Below, piece after piece: positions 16,636 through 26,341 of a DNA stretch of 64,000 nucleotides. The notes beneath the pieces were generated by a model, which saw only the letters and a list, made by a program, of their open reading frames with translations, did no database searches and was not told the origin of the DNA. Numbering within the stretch: position 1 is the stretch's first letter; each line of letters begins with the position of its first letter. The position numbers and the translations under genes are program-made. The DNA comes from Amycolatopsis sp. NBC_01480 (GTDB taxonomy: Bacteria > Actinomycetota > Actinomycetes > Mycobacteriales > Pseudonocardiaceae): assembly GCF_036227205.1 (NCBI RefSeq), contig NZ_CP109442.1:10006920-10070919 (forward strand), in the 5' to 3' direction.

Positions 16636-18350
16636 TGACCACCATCGTCGAGCCGAGCGGCCGAGCCACACCGTCGGCCGTGGAGCTGGAGATCCTGCGG
16701 ACCACCCTGATCGCACAGGCGGACGAGATCGCGGCCGTCCTGGCCAACGGGGCCCCGATCGCCGAGATCAGCCAGGTCAGGGACTTCTCGGTGGCGATAG
16801 CCGACGCATCGGGTGGCATCGCCGCCGTCGACAACCCGCTGGTCGTCGGGTCGTTGGCCCAGAGTGTAGAAGGAATCCTCGACTACTTTGAGTTCGATCT
16901 CAAGGACGGCGACATCGTCGTCACCAACAACCCGTACGCAGGCGGGACGCGCGTGCAGGACCTCACGCTGCTGGCGCCGCTTGTCGTGGACAGCGACATG
17001 GTCCTGCACATCGTCGTGCGGGTCCCGATCCGGGACCTCGGCGGCCAGGTCGGGGGCAACGTCTACCCGGCGGCGACGGAACTGATGGCCGAGGGGGTGC
17101 CGGTCACCCCGATCAAGATCCAGCGGCTCGGCCGGCCGGCCCGGGACGTGCTGACCACCTTTCTCATCAACGGTCGCCGCCCTGCGGAGACCCGGCTCGT
17201 CCTGGACGCCGCGACCGCCGCGATCAACCTCGGGCTGCGCAGGCTCACGGAGCTCGTCCGCGCCCGTGGCGCCACGATTGTCAAGGCAGCGCTCGCACAC
17301 GCCCAGACCTACAGCGAACAGCTGACCCGGTCGATCATCAGCACCTGGCGCGATGGCACCTACCCCGCCACCCGGGCGCTGGCGGCCGACCCGTCGGGGA
17401 CCGACGCCGTCACGGTGCGACTCACTGCCACGGTGGAGCGGGACACCCTGACGCTGGATTTCTCCGACTCCGACGACCAGCGGCCATCGTTCGTCAACAG
17501 TTCATCCGGCACCACGGCCTCCTGCGCGCTCCGCACCATCCTCGCGATCACCGGCGGCAGCGTGCCGGCGAACAGCGGGCTATTGCGCGCCGTTGCGATT
17601 CGTACCCGACCGGGCAGCATCACCCATCCGGTCTCGCCCGCGCCGGTCGGATGGGGCCATGCCCACTGCGGCAACGAGATCACCGATGCCGTGGCGATCG
17701 CGTTGCGTGCGGCCGTCCCCGGCCCGGTGCCGTCCTTGACCGTCGCCCGGCCGCTCGTGCTGAGCAGATCGGCATCCGACACCAGCGACCAGACCGACCA
17801 CGGCCGCTGGGGCATCGGCGGCGCAAGCGCCCGGCCAGGGCAGGACGGCTGGGGGCAACCAGCCCTCGCCACTCGCGCCGTGCTGCCATCCGCCGAGCAG
17901 TACGAGATCGAACACGGCATCCGGCTCGTCCACCTCGAGTACGCTCCCGACAGCGCAGGAGCAGGGCAATGGGTCGGCGCACCAGGCGTCGAGGCCGTCG
18001 TCGAGGTCCTTCCGGATCAGCTCTACACCCTCTGGACCCAGACCGCGGCGACGGTCGTCGACGGCCTCGACGACGCCGTCAGCGGCACGCCGGGTGAGGT
18101 CGCGTTCCACACCCACGCCGGCTGGGAACCTGCAGCCGTCGCCGCTGTCGAGCAACCCGTCCCCGCCGACCAGCTCCGGTTGCGATCGGCGGGTGGCGGC
18201 GGCTACGGCCCACCCCGCGCGCGCGACCGGGCAGCCGTCCTCTCCGACCTCCACGACGACCTGATCACCGCGTCCACCGCGCGCGAGACGTACGGCATCG
18301 ACCCGTCCGACACCGAGCAGACCCAGCTGGAAGGCGGTGGCCAGCCGTGA
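16635..18350 (+). CDS. hyuB: Hydantoinase/oxoprolinase subunit B (HyuB family), divergent
   Basis: 571 aa. Family landmarks are NNPYAGGTRVQDLTLLAP (about 95-112), the VPANSGLLRAV region (near 310) and the C-terminal GGGGYGPPRARD (near 520), followed by the helix ending TARETYGID. The position that in most HyuB proteins reads H-x-x-D-x-G-G here reads VPIRDLGGQVGG (near 130), so the first His is missing while Asp-x-Gly-Gly is kept. Coupled to HyuA upstream (one-base overlap) and to a second HyuB downstream (GTGA overlap). It probably assembles with HyuA; whether it is catalytic is open. Confidence 0.9.
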   Translation: MTTIVEPSGRATPSAVELEILRTTLIAQADEIAAVLANGAPIAEISQVRDFSVAIADASGGIAAVDNPLVVGSLAQSVEGILDYFEFDLKDGDIVVTNNPYAGGTRVQDLTLLAPLVVDSDMVLHIVVRVPIRDLGGQVGGNVYPAATELMAEGVPVTPIKIQRLGRPARDVLTTFLINGRRPAETRLVLDAATAAINLGLRRLTELVRARGATIVKAALAHAQTYSEQLTRSIISTWRDGTYPATRALAADPSGTDAVTVRLTATVERDTLTLDFSDSDDQRPSFVNSSSGTTASCALRTILAITGGSVPANSGLLRAVAIRTRPGSITHPVSPAPVGWGHAHCGNEITDAVAIALRAAVPGPVPSLTVARPLVLSRSASDTSDQTDHGRWGIGGASARPGQDGWGQPALATRAVLPSAEQYEIEHGIRLVHLEYAPDSAGAGQWVGAPGVEAVVEVLPDQLYTLWTQTAATVVDGLDDAVSGTPGEVAFHTHAGWEPAAVAAVEQPVPADQLRLRSAGGGGYGPPRARDRAAVLSDLHDDLITASTARETYGIDPSDTEQTQLEGGGQP

Positions 18351-20215
18351 CCGACCCGATCACCGCCGAGATCGTCCGCAACTACCTCGACACCACGGCC
18401 GACGAGATCTACGAAGGGCTCTGCCGCTCGTCGGAACATCCCACCGTCGCAGAAGGCAAGGACTGCGGCGCCGGCATCTACAGCTACGACGGCGCGAAAG
18501 CCAAGCTAGCCGCGCGAGCCGGAATCATCCTGCACTCCTACGCCCAGTTGTCCGCCACCCAAACCTGCCTCGACTACTTCCACGGCGACCTCGACCCGGG
18601 CGATGTCCTGCTCGTCGCCGACTCCCACTGGGGTGGCAGCCACATCGGCGACTACACCGTGCTCGTGCCGATCTTCTTCGATGGCCGTCCACGGTTCTTC
18701 ACCGCCTCCCGGCTCCACGTCGCCGACCAGGGCGGGCCATTCCCCGGCGGCGCCAACCCCGACGCCCGCGAGATCTGGCACGAGGGCTTCCGGCCCGCCC
18801 CGCTGAAATTGATGGAGAAGGGCCAGCGCCGCCGCGAGGTATGGGATTGGTTGAAGGCGAACAACCGCCTGCCCGAGCTGCTCGAAGCCGACCTGAACGG
18901 CATGCTCGGGAGCTGCCGCAAGGGTGAGGAGCGGGTGCGGGAGCTCTGCGCCCGCTACGGGCTGGACACGGTCGCCGAGGCGCTCGACTGGATCTTCGAG
19001 TACTCGGAGCGCAAGTTCCGCGACCAGGTGCGCACCTGGCCCGACGGCACGTCAGTCGCCGAAGTCCTCGTCGACACCGACAACGCAGGCACGGAGGACA
19101 TCAAGGTCCGGGTCAGCGTCACCGTCGCCGGGGACGACCTGATCATCGACTTCGCCGGGACCGACCCCCAGACCCCGGGGTCGATCAACAGCGTGCCGAC
19201 GAACACGATCGCCTGGGTCTGCGTGGCGATGTCCGTGCTCTGCCCGGAGATTCCGGTGAACTCCGGCTACTTCAACGCGCTGACCATCCGCATCCCCGAG
19301 GGGAGCATCGTGGGGGCGGTGCCCCCTGCTGCCACAGTGAACAGCACGCTGTGTGTCGGCGGTCAGATCGGACAGGCGGTGATGAAGGCTTGCGAGCAGT
19401 TCGTGCCCCGGCGCGTGGGCAACGTGTCCGTCCCGCTGCCCGTCCACTACGTCCTCGGCGTTGACACGCGTGGCGAGCAGGGCGGCACCACCTCGTCCGG
19501 GAGCGGGAAACCCTTCTTTTTCTTCGATCTCGCCTTCACCGCCACCTCGTGCAGTGGGGCGTACGGAGTGGACGGCTGGGGAGGCTGGGCAGGGCCGTTC
19601 AGCGCAGCCCGCCCAGGGAACTGCGAGATGACCGAACTGCAGTACCCAACCCTTTACCAGCGCGACGAGTACGTGACCGATTCGGCTGCGCCAGGGCAGT
19701 GGCGAGGCAGCCCGTCGTTCGCGTTCAGTCGCACGATGCCGGGGGCGGCCGGCACGGCTGCGTACTCCGACCCCCGCGGCGTGGTGTACCCCCTGCCCGG
19801 GTATGCCGGCGGCTACTCGGGGACGGGCAGCGTGGCGATCTTCGACGAAGGCGGGCCTGCCGAGCTCGTCGTGTCGGAGGCCGCCGTGTTCCGGCCGTTC
19901 GACCCCGAGGTGCCGGTGTTCGCGCACAGTGGCGCCGGCGGCGGATGGGGCGACCCTCTCGACCGCGACCCGGCCAAGGTCCTCGACGACGTCCTCGACG
20001 AGTACGTGTCGGTGGAAGCGGCACGTGCCGACTACGGCGTCGTCATCGACCAGAAGCACTGGGTCGTGCTGGAGGAGGAGACAGCCCGCGAGCGGGCCAC
20101 CCGCCGGGCCGACCCGAACAGGGAGCGGGTCGGCACCGGCCGCAAGCAGATGATCGAGCGCGCCCGGATCCAGCATCGCATCGCCCGAACGGAGCAGGAG
20201 GCCACCCATGTCTGA
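18347..20215 (+). CDS. Second hydantoinase/oxoprolinase subunit B
   Basis: 622 aa from GTG at 18347. In contrast to its neighbour it keeps the metal-type motif: SRLHVADQGGPFPGG (about 120-134). Other family marks are DSHWGGSHIGDYTVLVP (near 87), IPVNSGYFNAL (near 300), and the C-terminal AGGGWGDPLDRDP (near 530) with the tail VSVEAARADYGV. It also holds an inserted helical segment (about 160-215). It overlaps the previous gene by 4 nt and the next by 8 nt, so all are co-translated. Two different B subunits with one A subunit recall multi-subunit carboxylases such as acetophenone carboxylase, but the reaction cannot be fixed from sequence. Confidence 0.9.
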   Translation: MTDPITAEIVRNYLDTTADEIYEGLCRSSEHPTVAEGKDCGAGIYSYDGAKAKLAARAGIILHSYAQLSATQTCLDYFHGDLDPGDVLLVADSHWGGSHIGDYTVLVPIFFDGRPRFFTASRLHVADQGGPFPGGANPDAREIWHEGFRPAPLKLMEKGQRRREVWDWLKANNRLPELLEADLNGMLGSCRKGEERVRELCARYGLDTVAEALDWIFEYSERKFRDQVRTWPDGTSVAEVLVDTDNAGTEDIKVRVSVTVAGDDLIIDFAGTDPQTPGSINSVPTNTIAWVCVAMSVLCPEIPVNSGYFNALTIRIPEGSIVGAVPPAATVNSTLCVGGQIGQAVMKACEQFVPRRVGNVSVPLPVHYVLGVDTRGEQGGTTSSGSGKPFFFFDLAFTATSCSGAYGVDGWGGWAGPFSAARPGNCEMTELQYPTLYQRDEYVTDSAAPGQWRGSPSFAFSRTMPGAAGTAAYSDPRGVVYPLPGYAGGYSGTGSVAIFDEGGPAELVVSEAAVFRPFDPEVPVFAHSGAGGGWGDPLDRDPAKVLDDVLDEYVSVEAARADYGVVIDQKHWVVLEEETARERATRRADPNRERVGTGRKQMIERARIQHRIARTEQEATHV

Positions 20216-21221
20216 CACCACGACGTCGAGCCCGGCCGAGGTCGTCCTCGAACTGATCAGGAGGGCGGGCGCCGCGGACTTCGCGGCAGCGTACGAGCTC
20301 TGCCACGAAGACATCGTGCTCTCCTTGCCGACCTTCCTCCCGAAGCCGGTCGTGATCGAAGGAAGGGCCAAACAGGTAGCGCTCAACAACGCGAACTCGG
20401 GCCCGACCGTCGACCAGAAGGCGCCACGGCTGTACGACGATCTCGAATCCCGCAACGTCCGCGTACACCAGTCGACCGACCCGAACGTCGTGATCGTGGA
20501 GTGGGACTTCGTCTCCCACATCGACGGACACGAGGTCGTCCACCCGAACATCCAGGTGACGCAATGCCGCGACGGGAAGATGGTCCGCACGACCGATTAC
20601 CACACGTTTGTCGCGCGTGCGGTAGCCAACGGGGAGATCCCTGCCTACCTGAACATGATCGAGAACATGATCCTGCCCGAGGACCGGGGCGGATCAGCAC
20701 CTCCACGACCGGCTGCGCGCAGGCCGGACGAGTCAACCAGGATCGACACTGCGGCGTCGAAGCCGGCCGACGTCGTTCTGGAGGTGCTTAGGCGAGTGAG
20801 CACGGGCGACGCAGTGGGAGCGCTCGAGCTCTATGCCGACGACATCGAGCTCGCGTTTCCCTTCATGCTGCCCGAACCGGTCGTGATCAAGGGCAAGGCG
20901 GCCCAGATCGCCCTGCTCGAGAAGACGGAGATGCCCGGCGGCGCGCGCCTGCCGCGCTTGTACGACGACCTCGAGGTCCGGGACGTGCGTGTCCACGAGA
21001 CGACCGATCCCGACATCGTCGTCGTCGAATGGACCTACGTGTCCCGCATCGGCGACAGCACGGTCGTCAACTCGAACATCGTGGTGTCGCAATGCCGCGA
21101 CGGAAAGATCGTGCGCTCCACCGATTACCACGACCACGTCACTCGCGCAGTTGCCAACGGCACGGTTCCCGCATGTCTGGAGACCATCAAGAACATGACG
21201 CTGCCCCTGGACAGAACCTGA
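20208..21221 (+). CDS. Tandem NTF2/SnoaL-like protein
   Basis: 337 aa made of two homologous halves (about 8-155 and 183-332) joined by a Pro/Arg-rich linker. Each half repeats the same landmarks: PADVVLE, LPEPVVI, PRLYDDLEVRDVRVHETTDP, SQCRDGKIVRSTDYH, and VARAVANG/VTRAVANG. This is an internal duplication of an NTF2-like cone fold, which in this family binds small hydrophobic or ring compounds and sometimes acts as isomerase, hydratase or dehydratase. It overlaps HyuB2 by 8 nt. Fusion of two copies would give a built-in dimer, the usual functional unit. Activity unknown; a role on the cluster's substrate or product is inferred. Confidence 0.8.
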   Translation: MSDTTTSSPAEVVLELIRRAGAADFAAAYELCHEDIVLSLPTFLPKPVVIEGRAKQVALNNANSGPTVDQKAPRLYDDLESRNVRVHQSTDPNVVIVEWDFVSHIDGHEVVHPNIQVTQCRDGKMVRTTDYHTFVARAVANGEIPAYLNMIENMILPEDRGGSAPPRPAARRPDESTRIDTAASKPADVVLEVLRRVSTGDAVGALELYADDIELAFPFMLPEPVVIKGKAAQIALLEKTEMPGGARLPRLYDDLEVRDVRVHETTDPDIVVVEWTYVSRIGDSTVVNSNIVVSQCRDGKIVRSTDYHDHVTRAVANGTVPACLETIKNMTLPLDRT

Positions 21222-21263
21222 TCACGGGTTGCGGCCAGGCAGAACTCAGTCAAGGAGTGGATC

Positions 21264-22337
21264 ATGCGCAAGATCACCCTCGATGACATCGAGGATCTCG
21301 CCGCCGGTGCGGTCGTGCTCGGCACCGGCGGAGGTGGAGACCCCTATGTCGCGAAACTGATGCTGCAGCAGGCGATCGAGCGGTACGGCCCGGTGCCGGT
21401 GGTCGACGCGGCCGACCTCGACCCCGACGGCCTGATCCTTCCCGTGGCGATGGTGGGCGCGCCGACCGTCGCCGTGGAGAAGTTCCTCAACGGCAGCGAG
21501 GCGACCCGGGTCCTGGATGCCATGCAGGAACGCGTGGGTAAGCCGGCTGTCGCAGTCATGCCGTTCGAGGTCGGCGGGATGAACACGCTGTACCCGGTGG
21601 CGGTGGCGGCCGAGCTCGGCCTGCCGGTCGTCGACGCCGACTCGATGCGCAGGGCGTTCCCCGCCATCGAGATGACGGTCTTCACGCTGGCCGGGATCCC
21701 GGCGTCGCCCATGACGCTCAGCGATGTGAAGGGCAACTACGTGCTCTGCGAAACCATCGACAACGACATGGCCGAGAAGCTGATCAGGGCCTGCACCGCG
21801 CAGATGGGAATGATCTCGGTGATGGTCGGCTACTCGCTCACGGCCCGGCAGTGCGCCGAGTCGGCGATCAACGGTTCCTTGAGCTACTGCTTGGAGATCG
21901 GGCGCAGAGTGCGGGCGATCGGGGCGGGCGATGCGGGCGCGTACGAGGCGTTCCTCGAGTTCTGCGCTGCCCAGATCCTGTTCACCGGCAAGGTAGTCGA
22001 CATCGAGCGGCGCACCGTCGAGGGCTGGGCGCGCGGCACGGTGACACTCGAACACCTCGACGACCCGACGCGGGTGATGCGGGTGGAGATCCAGAACGAG
22101 AACCTGATCGCGTTCGAGGACGGCGAGCCGAAGGTGACGGTTCCGGACCTGATCACGCTCATCGACGTGGAGACCGGGATGGCGATGACCACGGAAGGCC
22201 TGGCGTACGGGCAGCGGCTCCACCTGATCGCGATGCCGGCTCACGAACGCTGGCGCACTCCGGAGGGCATTGCGTTGGCCGGGCCACGGAAGTTCGGCTA
22301 TGACATCGACTACCTGCCGCTGGTGGTTGCGCGATGA
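21264..22337 (+). CDS. DUF917 family protein
   Basis: 357 aa, full family length. The N-terminus LDDIEDLAAGAVVLGTGGGGDP (a Gly-rich loop near residues 10-25) is the family signature, and PFEVGGMNTLYPVAVAAELGLPVVDAD is typical of the middle. The C-terminus contains PDLITLIDVETGMAMTTE. DUF917 proteins are nearly always paired with short HyuA-like proteins, as here (the next gene starts inside its stop codon, ATGA). They are thought to act with them in amide or urea-type hydrolysis, but no member known to me has a settled reaction. Confidence 0.88.
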   Translation: MRKITLDDIEDLAAGAVVLGTGGGGDPYVAKLMLQQAIERYGPVPVVDAADLDPDGLILPVAMVGAPTVAVEKFLNGSEATRVLDAMQERVGKPAVAVMPFEVGGMNTLYPVAVAAELGLPVVDADSMRRAFPAIEMTVFTLAGIPASPMTLSDVKGNYVLCETIDNDMAEKLIRACTAQMGMISVMVGYSLTARQCAESAINGSLSYCLEIGRRVRAIGAGDAGAYEAFLEFCAAQILFTGKVVDIERRTVEGWARGTVTLEHLDDPTRVMRVEIQNENLIAFEDGEPKVTVPDLITLIDVETGMAMTTEGLAYGQRLHLIAMPAHERWRTPEGIALAGPRKFGYDIDYLPLVVAR

Positions 22338-23887
22338 ACAGCCTGCGCGTCGGGATCGATGTGGGCGGCACGAACACCGATGCAGTGGTCGTCGACCCTG
22401 TGGGCGAGGTGCTGGCGTGGCACAAGACCCCCACCACGCCTGAAGTGCTCGACGGGATCAGCGCCGCGCTCGCTATGGTGCTGGCGAAGGTCGACACCGA
22501 CGCCGTCGGTCAAGTGATGCTCGGTACCACCCACCCGGTCAACGCGATCATCCGCCGCAAGGGCCTCGGCCGGGTCGGGGTGCTGCGCCTCGCCGCCCCG
22601 GCCACCTTGTCGATCTCCCCGCTGACCAGCTGGCCGCAGGACCTCGCCACCACGGTGAAGGGACACACCGAGATCATCGGGGGCGGGCACGAGTACGACG
22701 GCACCGAAATCAGTCCCCTTGACGAAACTGCGGTCCGGGAGTTCGCCCGCGCCTGCCACGGCCGGGTCGACGCGATCGCGATCACCGGCGTCACCTCACC
22801 CGCCAACCCCGACCACGAGCTGCGTGCGGGCACGATCGTCGCCGAGACGCTCGGCGCCACGTTGCCGGTCACGCTCGGCCACCAGGTCGGCGGGCTCGGG
22901 CTGCTGGAACGGGAGAACTCGGCCGTTCTCAACGCCGCGCTCACCTTCGTCGGCAACGACATCGTCACCGGGCTGCGCCGCTCGCTCGACAAGTACGAGC
23001 TGCAGGCCGACGTCTACCTCACGCAGAACGACGGCACCCTGCTCGACGCGGCAGAAGCGATCCGCCGCCCGATCCTCACCATCGGGTCCGGGCCGACCAA
23101 CTCCATGCGTGGTGCTGCCTACCTCTCCGGGCTCTCCGACGCCATCGTGATGGACGTCGGGGGCACGTCGACCGACGTCGGCCTGCTTGTCGACGGGTTC
23201 CCCCGCGAGTCGGCGCACTCGGTGGAGATCGGCGGAGTCCGCACCAACTACCGCATGCCCGACCTCATCGCCATCGGCATGGGCGGCGGCTCCATCATCC
23301 GCACCACACCGCAACTGGGGGTCGGCCCCGATAGCGTCGGCTACCAGCTCACCGAACGCGCCCTGATCTTCGGCGGCGACACCCCCACTCTGAGCGACGC
23401 CGCCGCGCTCGCCGGCCGCGCCCACTTCGGCAGCCCCGAACACGCCACCTCGCACCTGCCGCCCGCCACCGTCGCCGCCGTCATGGCCTGGGTCGACGAC
23501 CGCGTCGCCACCCTCGCCGACCGGATCAAGGCCACTCGAACCAGCCTCCCGCTGATCGTGGTCGGCGGCGGCGCCGTCCTCGTCCCCGACACTGTCCCGG
23601 AGGTCAGCAAGGTCATCCGCCACCCCCACGCCGGAGTCGCCAACGCCATCGGCGCCGCAATCGCCGAAGCCTCGGGCACCATCGACCGCACCTACACCTA
23701 CGCCACGAGCAGCCGCGATGCCTGCATCGCCGACGCCAAAAACCAGGCCACCGACGCCGCCGTCCTCGCGGGCGCTGATCCCGCCCAGATCCGGATCACC
23801 ACCGTCACCGAGATCCCCATGTCGTACATGCCAGGAAACTGCGCCCGGCTGCACGTCAAAGCTGTCGGACCACTCCTGAACACCTGA
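22334..23887 (+). CDS. HyuA-like hydantoinase/oxoprolinase N-terminal family protein
   Basis: 517 aa, shorter than classical HyuA because the C-terminal beta domain is missing, which is normal for the DUF917 partner type. The two nucleotide-binding loops are [17 protein letters not shown] (residues about 5-21) and [16 protein letters not shown] (near 272). [19 protein letters not shown] and the terminal [17 protein letters not shown] are also family marks. Coupled to DUF917 by a 4-nt overlap, so the two probably form one enzyme. Confidence 0.9.
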   Translation: MNSLRVGIDVGGTNTDAVVVDPVGEVLAWHKTPTTPEVLDGISAALAMVLAKVDTDAVGQVMLGTTHPVNAIIRRKGLGRVGVLRLAAPATLSISPLTSWPQDLATTVKGHTEIIGGGHEYDGTEISPLDETAVREFARACHGRVDAIAITGVTSPANPDHELRAGTIVAETLGATLPVTLGHQVGGLGLLERENSAVLNAALTFVGNDIVTGLRRSLDKYELQADVYLTQNDGTLLDAAEAIRRPILTIGSGPTNSMRGAAYLSGLSDAIVMDVGGTSTDVGLLVDGFPRESAHSVEIGGVRTNYRMPDLIAIGMGGGSIIRTTPQLGVGPDSVGYQLTERALIFGGDTPTLSDAAALAGRAHFGSPEHATSHLPPATVAAVMAWVDDRVATLADRIKATRTSLPLIVVGGGAVLVPDTVPEVSKVIRHPHAGVANAIGAAIAEASGTIDRTYTYATSSRDACIADAKNQATDAAVLAGADPAQIRITTVTEIPMSYMPGNCARLHVKAVGPLLNT

Positions 23888-23925
23888 GCAGCCGCAAGGG
23901 CCAGTGCCTGCGGAAGGAGGAAACC

Positions 23926-25149
23926 ATGTGGTTGACCGGTGCCACGGTCGTGGACGGCACAGGACGCGATCCACGACCCGGCCAGGCAATCCTCGTCGAG
24001 GACGGCCGCATCGTGCAGGTGGGCGGCCGCCCACCTGCCGGCGCGGACGTCCTCGACTGCTCCGGGTTGACACTCACGCCCGGTCTCATCGACGCGCACG
24101 TTCACCTCGGGCTCTCCAGCCCAATCGAGGCCAGCGTGACGCACGGCGTGTCGGTCGCGGAGCTCGCTGCGGACATGTTCGAGAACTGTCGCCAGACCCT
24201 CGACGCCGGCTTCACCACCGTGCGCGACACCGGCGGCATCGACGCCGGACTCGCCGGCGTCGTCGCCTCCGGGAAGGTGCCCGGCCCGCGGATCCTGCAC
24301 TGCGGCCCACTGCTCTGCCAGACCGGCGGGCACGGCCACCTGGCATCGGAATGGGAACCCACCCCCGGCTGGACCGACCACCACATCCCCGGCCTGCGCT
24401 CGCTGTCACTGCTCTGCGACGGCACCGACGAGATGCGCAAGAACGCGCGGGAGGCATTCCGCCGTGGCGCCGACTTCCTCAAGCTGTGCGTCACCGGCGG
24501 CGTGGTGTCCCGGCACGACAAGCTCGCCGACACCCAGTTCGACATTGCGGAGATCGCGGCAGCCGTCGTGGAGGCGACCGCGCGCGGCACCTACGTGACC
24601 GTGCACGCGCACAACAACGAGGGCATCCGCAACGCCGTCGCCGCCGGCGCCCGCTGCGTGGAGCACGGCTCGCAGATCAACGAGGAGACGGCCGCGCTCA
24701 TGGCCGCGCACGATGTCGCACACGTGCCCACGTTGGCCGTCGTGCGCGCGCTGATCGAGGACACCGCCGAGGCCGGACTGCCGGCGAGCATCGCCGACCG
24801 GGTGGGCGTCGCGCTGCAGGATCAGATCGACGCGATCCACGCGTCCCGGGCGGCGGGCGTGCGCATCGGCTCCGGCTCCGACCTCATCGGGCCCAGACAG
24901 GACAACCGCGGCCGCGAACTGCTGCTGCGCTCGGAGATCGAGACACCGATGGCCGCGTTGGTCTCCGCTACGTCGGTCAACGCCGACATCCTCGGCATCG
25001 GCGCCGACGTCGGCACGATCGAACCCGGCAAGCGCGCCGACCTCATCGCCCTCCGCGGCAACCCCCTCGACGACCCGAAGCTCTTCGCCGACCGCGCGGC
25101 CGTCGCGCTCGTCGTGCAGAACGGCACGGTCGTCAAGGACACCCGATGA
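23926..25149 (+). CDS. Metal-dependent amidohydrolase
   Basis: 407 aa; GGAAGGAGG precedes the ATG. Amidohydrolase-superfamily residues are present in order: HxH in [10 protein letters not shown] (58-60), the Lys in [10 protein letters not shown] (near 188), His in [10 protein letters not shown] (near 227), His in CVEHGSQI (near 247) and Asp in GSGSDLIGP (near 320). The C-terminus has the usual [10 protein letters not shown] stretch. This set is that of prolidase/imidazolonepropionase-type enzymes that cleave C-N bonds. It ends the hydantoinase operon and may hydrolyse the ring-opened or a related cyclic product. Confidence 0.9.
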   Translation: MWLTGATVVDGTGRDPRPGQAILVEDGRIVQVGGRPPAGADVLDCSGLTLTPGLIDAHVHLGLSSPIEASVTHGVSVAELAADMFENCRQTLDAGFTTVRDTGGIDAGLAGVVASGKVPGPRILHCGPLLCQTGGHGHLASEWEPTPGWTDHHIPGLRSLSLLCDGTDEMRKNAREAFRRGADFLKLCVTGGVVSRHDKLADTQFDIAEIAAAVVEATARGTYVTVHAHNNEGIRNAVAAGARCVEHGSQINEETAALMAAHDVAHVPTLAVVRALIEDTAEAGLPASIADRVGVALQDQIDAIHASRAAGVRIGSGSDLIGPRQDNRGRELLLRSEIETPMAALVSATSVNADILGIGADVGTIEPGKRADLIALRGNPLDDPKLFADRAAVALVVQNGTVVKDTR

Positions 25150-25412
25150 CGTCAACGAATTCACGCCAACAGGACGAGAGGGTGACTGTCGTGGTCGAAC
25201 CAAAGAAGCTGGCTTATGGTGCTGGCCGACGGACACGACGTCTTCCGTGACCATCCCTTCTTAGTCGAGGCCCGGGCAGACTACGAAACTCACGTAAATC
25301 TCGCCAGGAGTGATCCAGCCGCCTTCAAGGGCTGGCTCGACAGCTTGGTCGCACGGTTCGTCGCCGAGGAACTGAGCCGGGCGAGCCGTACGGACTACCA
25401 GCCACTAGCCGG
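25146..25412 (+). pseudogene. Remnant of an unidentified gene
   Basis: An ATG overlapping the amidohydrolase stop (ATGA) opens a 34-codon frame ([20 protein letters not shown]). A second frame from 25216 reads VLADGHDVFRDHPFLVEARA and on through RFVAEELSRAS, until it enters the oppositely oriented PaaX gene. The two halves read like one protein broken by a frameshift near 25220. I recognise no family. The operon seems to have lost its next gene here. Confidence 0.35.
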
Positions 25413-26282
25413 TCAGCGGGATACAGCCGGTCCAAAGGTACTCAGCTTCTCCACGTATCTTCTGGCCGGCTTTTCCCAGCGTTTTTTAGAAGCGAAGAAG
25501 AGCTCAGCCGCCCTAATTCCCGGCCAGGCAGGCGGGAGGAGTTCCTCGGGCAGGCCAGGGTCGAGGTAGGGCAGGCGTCGCCAGTCGGTGAGCAGTCGCA
25601 CGTAGCCGATGAACGCCGTGCGGTCGTCCGGAACCTGGCCGTCACACCACCGTTCGGCGGCTGGCGTGTGCTCGACGAGGAAGCTCGAATAGAGCGTCTC
25701 GAGCCCGGCCAGGTCCCACCAGCTCCGAATTTTGGCAGGCAGGTCGCCGGATGCAAGGTGATCACCTCGGAACAGGTCCGCGTAACCGCTCAATCCGAGA
25801 TCGTGCAGCGCCTTCGCCGTCGCTCCGTGCAGGTGCATCGGTGCGATCCAGACCCCGGGCGCCGCGGTGCCGAAACCCAGCCGAGTCAGCAGCGACCGCA
25901 GAAGATGCCGCTTGCTGCGCTCCTCCTCCGGCACCGAGAACACGGCCAGCAACCAGCCGTCGGTCAACCGGGCCCGCTGCTGGCGGAAGATCCGGTGATC
26001 ACCCTCGTGCAACATCGCCATGCCGTCGTCAGACAGTGAGTAACCGGCGACTCCGCGTCGTTCGGCCTTCAAAACCCCGCGACGCTTGAGGCGCGATATC
26101 GACGAACGGGCGGAAGGCTCGTCCACGCCGAGGTCACCGAGCAAACTGACGATGGAGGCGACCGACAGCCAGCCACCTTCGTCTCGCGCGTAGAGCCCGT
26201 ACAGGGTCACGATGAGCTGCCTGGGCTGAGCGGCCCTGGCCAGTATGTCGACGTCGACAACTTCACTTTGCGCGATCGCCAC
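25413..26282 (-). CDS. PaaX-family transcriptional repressor
   Basis: 289 aa. N-terminal winged helix at about 20-85 (QLIVTLYGLYARDEGGWLSV, SARSSISRLKRRGVL), central PaaX domain near 100-190 (GWLLAVFSVPEEERSKRHLL, GVWIAPMHL) and a C-terminal helical region ending FGPAVSR. PaaX proteins repress CoA-dependent aromatic pathways and are released by an aryl-CoA such as phenylacetyl-CoA. It follows the aryl-CoA ligase by 59 nt on the same strand and so probably senses a CoA thioester made by this locus, for example salicylyl-CoA (inference). Confidence 0.88.
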   Translation of the reverse strand: MAIAQSEVVDVDILARAAQPRQLIVTLYGLYARDEGGWLSVASIVSLLGDLGVDEPSARSSISRLKRRGVLKAERRGVAGYSLSDDGMAMLHEGDHRIFRQQRARLTDGWLLAVFSVPEEERSKRHLLRSLLTRLGFGTAAPGVWIAPMHLHGATAKALHDLGLSGYADLFRGDHLASGDLPAKIRSWWDLAGLETLYSSFLVEHTPAAERWCDGQVPDDRTAFIGYVRLLTDWRRLPYLDPGLPEELLPPAWPGIRAAELFFASKKRWEKPARRYVEKLSTFGPAVSR

Positions 26283-26341
26283 GGCGCGACTTTACCAAGC
26301 CCGGATCGCACGCTGCCCCACTCCGCGGTCAGAGCGGCAGA

